Shown piece after piece: positions 34,001 through 34,671 of a DNA stretch of 34,671 bases (positions are counted from its first letter, which is position 1; each line of letters opens with the position of its first letter). The position numbers and the translations under genes are program-made. The notes below the pieces were generated by a model. The model did no database searches. It had not been told where the DNA came from and saw only the letters and a program-made list of their open reading frames with translations. This DNA is from an uncultured Pseudomonadota bacterium (GTDB taxonomy: Bacteria > Pseudomonadota > Gammaproteobacteria > Burkholderiales > SG8-39): positions 1 to 34,671 of the forward strand of contig CAIKRR010000040.1 of assembly GCA_903829815.1 (NCBI GenBank). Reading direction: 5' to 3'.

Positions 34001-34671
34001 GCCGTTGAGTGCGCTCGTCGTGAAGGTGCCGTAAGACCCGTAATTGAGTGCGGCCAGATCGGTTGGCGTGATGGAGGCAAACTGGGTGCTCGTGAGGGCG
34101 CCCAGCGCGGCGCTGCCGAACGCGGCAAAGGCGCTCGAGGATAGGCTCGACAAGTCGTTGCCCATGGCATTGATGGCGGTCGTGGTGAGCCCGGGCGCGC
34201 CCGTGCTGCTGATGCCCAGCAACCGGGTTCCGAGCGCGCTTGTCTGGGCGTTGGAAAGCTGTGCTACCGCAGTGCTTGCGAGCGCTGACACGCCAGCCGC
34301 GGGCAGTGCGCTCACGAGGGTTCCGAGCTGTGCGATGTCGGCGGTGGTGAGACCTGCCGCATTGGTGCCAAGGCTTGCCACCTGATCGGTGGTGTTGAGC
34401 CCGGCCATGCCGGCCAGGCTGATGGCGGCGATGCCGGCACTGGAGACGGCGCCGATCTTCGTGTCCAGGGCGAGCATCTGGGCTGAGGACAGGGCGCTGA
34501 TGGCATCGGTGGACAAGGCGCTCACCGCTGTGGTGGTGAGTGCGGCAGCATCAGCGCTCGTGAGGCCTGTGATGTTGTTCGAGGTGAGGCCGCTCGCGTT
34601 GGTGCCCCATTGGGCGACCTGCGCGGTCGAGAGTGCCCCGAGGGTGGCCGAGGGCAGTGCACTCAGTTGTG
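31046..34671 (-). CDS. Giant Ala/Leu/Thr/Ser repeat protein, putative T1SS substrate (5' end outside window)
   Basis: 1207 residues are visible and no upstream stop is reached, so the N-terminus lies beyond 34671. The whole visible length is one repeat family: 7-9-residue submodules such as LTTAQVAA, LGSNAAG, LTTADIAA and LPSAEIAA. In the best-kept part (about 33200-33480) these combine into near-identical 47-residue units. It is almost free of Lys and Cys, and I see no RTX nonapeptides or other globular domain. The fold is unknown to me. Thr/Ser followed by Asp/Gln/Glu at +3 could cap short helices, whereas regular Leu spacing could suit a solenoid. It heads the secretion operon, 53 bp before the glycosyltransferase gene, so it is probably the exported, glycosylated surface protein. 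It ends in repeats (AQLAVLH), with no classical secretion signal evident. Confidence 0.88.
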   Translation of the reverse strand, partial: QLSALPSATLGALSTAQVAQWGTNASGLTSNNITGLTSADAAALTTTAVSALSTDAISALSSAQMLALDTKIGAVSSAGIAAISLAGMAGLNTTDQVASLGTNAAGLTTADIAQLGTLVSALPAAGVSALASTAVAQLSNAQTSALGTRLLGISSTGAPGLTTTAINAMGNDLSSLSSSAFAAFGSAALGALTSTQFASITPTDLAALNYGSYGTFTTSALNGFTSAQMAVLNPTQVNGFYGNFSYINPAAIAGIPVAALVSTPYNQMTSAQAQALTSTQLASMPARNDASQSWMLLVSWLTTAQISQLGSAALNLSTASAAAWPSADIASLSTHIGWMSSAGLSALLGSNNDAAALGTDQIAALGTNAAGFTTTAEIAALGTKVGAFTSTALAAIPSAQIQALTAAQVATLGSNAAGLNTTAAMSALGTNAGALGSLAIASLPSAEIAALTSSQVATLGSNAAGLNTTADMTAIGTNVGALGSLAIASLPAAEVGAFTTAQMAALATNAAGLGSADIGVLGTTQLAKLSSIALGSLPTDAIAALPASYLAALGGNSASLTSAQVVALGSNVAALGTYAIYNLNSAAEGALTTGQLAALSNAQIASMVAGNAGLTAAQIAALGTQVSLLNPAQNAIYSLSSTAIAALSSAQLLSVSSAWLGNLSVNASGLNATQIATLGTEVAYLNSYAIYNLATSILATLTTAQVASLGSNAAGLNYYNKLNALGTNASYLNSDGLAALPIGQLSYLSSTTLGLMATNAAGFTTAQIVALGTQLGSLSSAAFAALPSADVAAMTTTQVAALTTSQIAALGSNAAGFVTTTDISALGTNVVTLKTAALAALPSADVAAITSSTFALLPSASLAAFGSNAAGITTADITLLTTNLAQLAPAAIAALPTADFAAMSLNQLGSLPMGSLTATQMAALTTDQIQVLSSGQMASLGSAAIAAIPTADFAAMSLSQLGALPMGSLTATQMAALTTDQIQVLSSGQMASLGSAAIGQISPADLAVMSGWQFGGLGSAAAYLPTASLAALTTYKASLLPDAAFALFDAASLAALSTSTIASLSTSQVAQLGSNASGLTTDQASTLTSADVAALGSSALAAIGSASLAQLSSDGLHALGTAAIGGLGTNATGLTPADVLAFTPAQIGALTPTALHALATATIAAIPTADIASLSTTQLNAMTHNQDLAWTTAQRAAMSQAQLAVLH
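31675..31992 (-). repeat. Recent 159-bp in-frame tandem duplication inside the repeat protein gene
   Basis: Copies at 31675-31833 and 31834-31992 match at 152 of 159 positions by my count, with the first 108 bp identical. The unit encodes 53 residues (around LTATQMAALTTDQIQVLSSG), so the reading frame is kept. It shows that the protein grows or shrinks by slippage or recombination, and it is a likely site of strain variation and of assembly error. Confidence 0.9.

Noticed and set aside
31046-34671. Regular short repeats suggesting a CRISPR array
   Set aside because: The repeats are degenerate, lie in one continuous reading frame, and encode protein modules. There are no constant repeats separated by unique spacers.

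Overview
The window is GC-rich DNA from a Gram-negative bacterium, most likely a betaproteobacterium of the order Burkholderiales. The main pointers are three Bug/TctC-type periplasmic solute-binding proteins, a Tat-exported molybdenum hydroxylase, spore-coat-U-type secretory protein remnants, and cell-surface secretion machinery. Taxonomy is inferred from gene content only.

Left end (1-7346, minus strand): a giant surface protein, cut by the window edge (1671 codons visible), has an N-terminal DUF4347 domain followed by DUF11-type beta-sandwich repeats. Directly upstream is a PqqD-like / M50 metalloprotease / HlyD fusion, a plausible processing or export partner. A 17-bp sequence recurs (15 of 17 bases) at similar distances upstream of both genes.

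Middle (7583-21180): an accessory metabolic region. In order it holds an exported dienelactone hydrolase; a spore-coat-U pseudogene with a large internal deletion, convergent with a short SCPU-like gene; a beta-carbonic anhydrase; an overlapping three-gene operon (2Fe-2S subunit, Tat-exported molybdopterin subunit, Bug protein); an exported CxxCH/beta-propeller protein; two divergent alpha/beta hydrolases, one translationally coupled to a second Bug protein; a FitAB toxin-antitoxin pair with a repeat-rich promoter; and a third Bug protein.

Right end (21353-34671, minus strand): the most interesting part, a tightly packed eight-gene operon. In transcription order it encodes a giant Ala/Leu/Thr/Ser repeat protein (5' end beyond the window), a GT41 (SPINDLY/OGT-like) glycosyltransferase, a TolC-like channel, a type I secretion ABC transporter with an inactive-looking C39 domain, an HlyD-like adaptor, two MotB/SiiA-like proteins and a MotA/SiiB-like protein. 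This resembles the Salmonella SPI-4 Sii adhesin system (T1SS plus proton channel). It differs in having a cytoplasmic O-glycosyltransferase, a substrate candidate built of an unfamiliar 7-9-residue repeat, and two MotB-like paralogues of which only one keeps the membrane aspartate. My working model is a glycosylated giant adhesin whose secretion or surface behaviour is coupled to the proton motive force.
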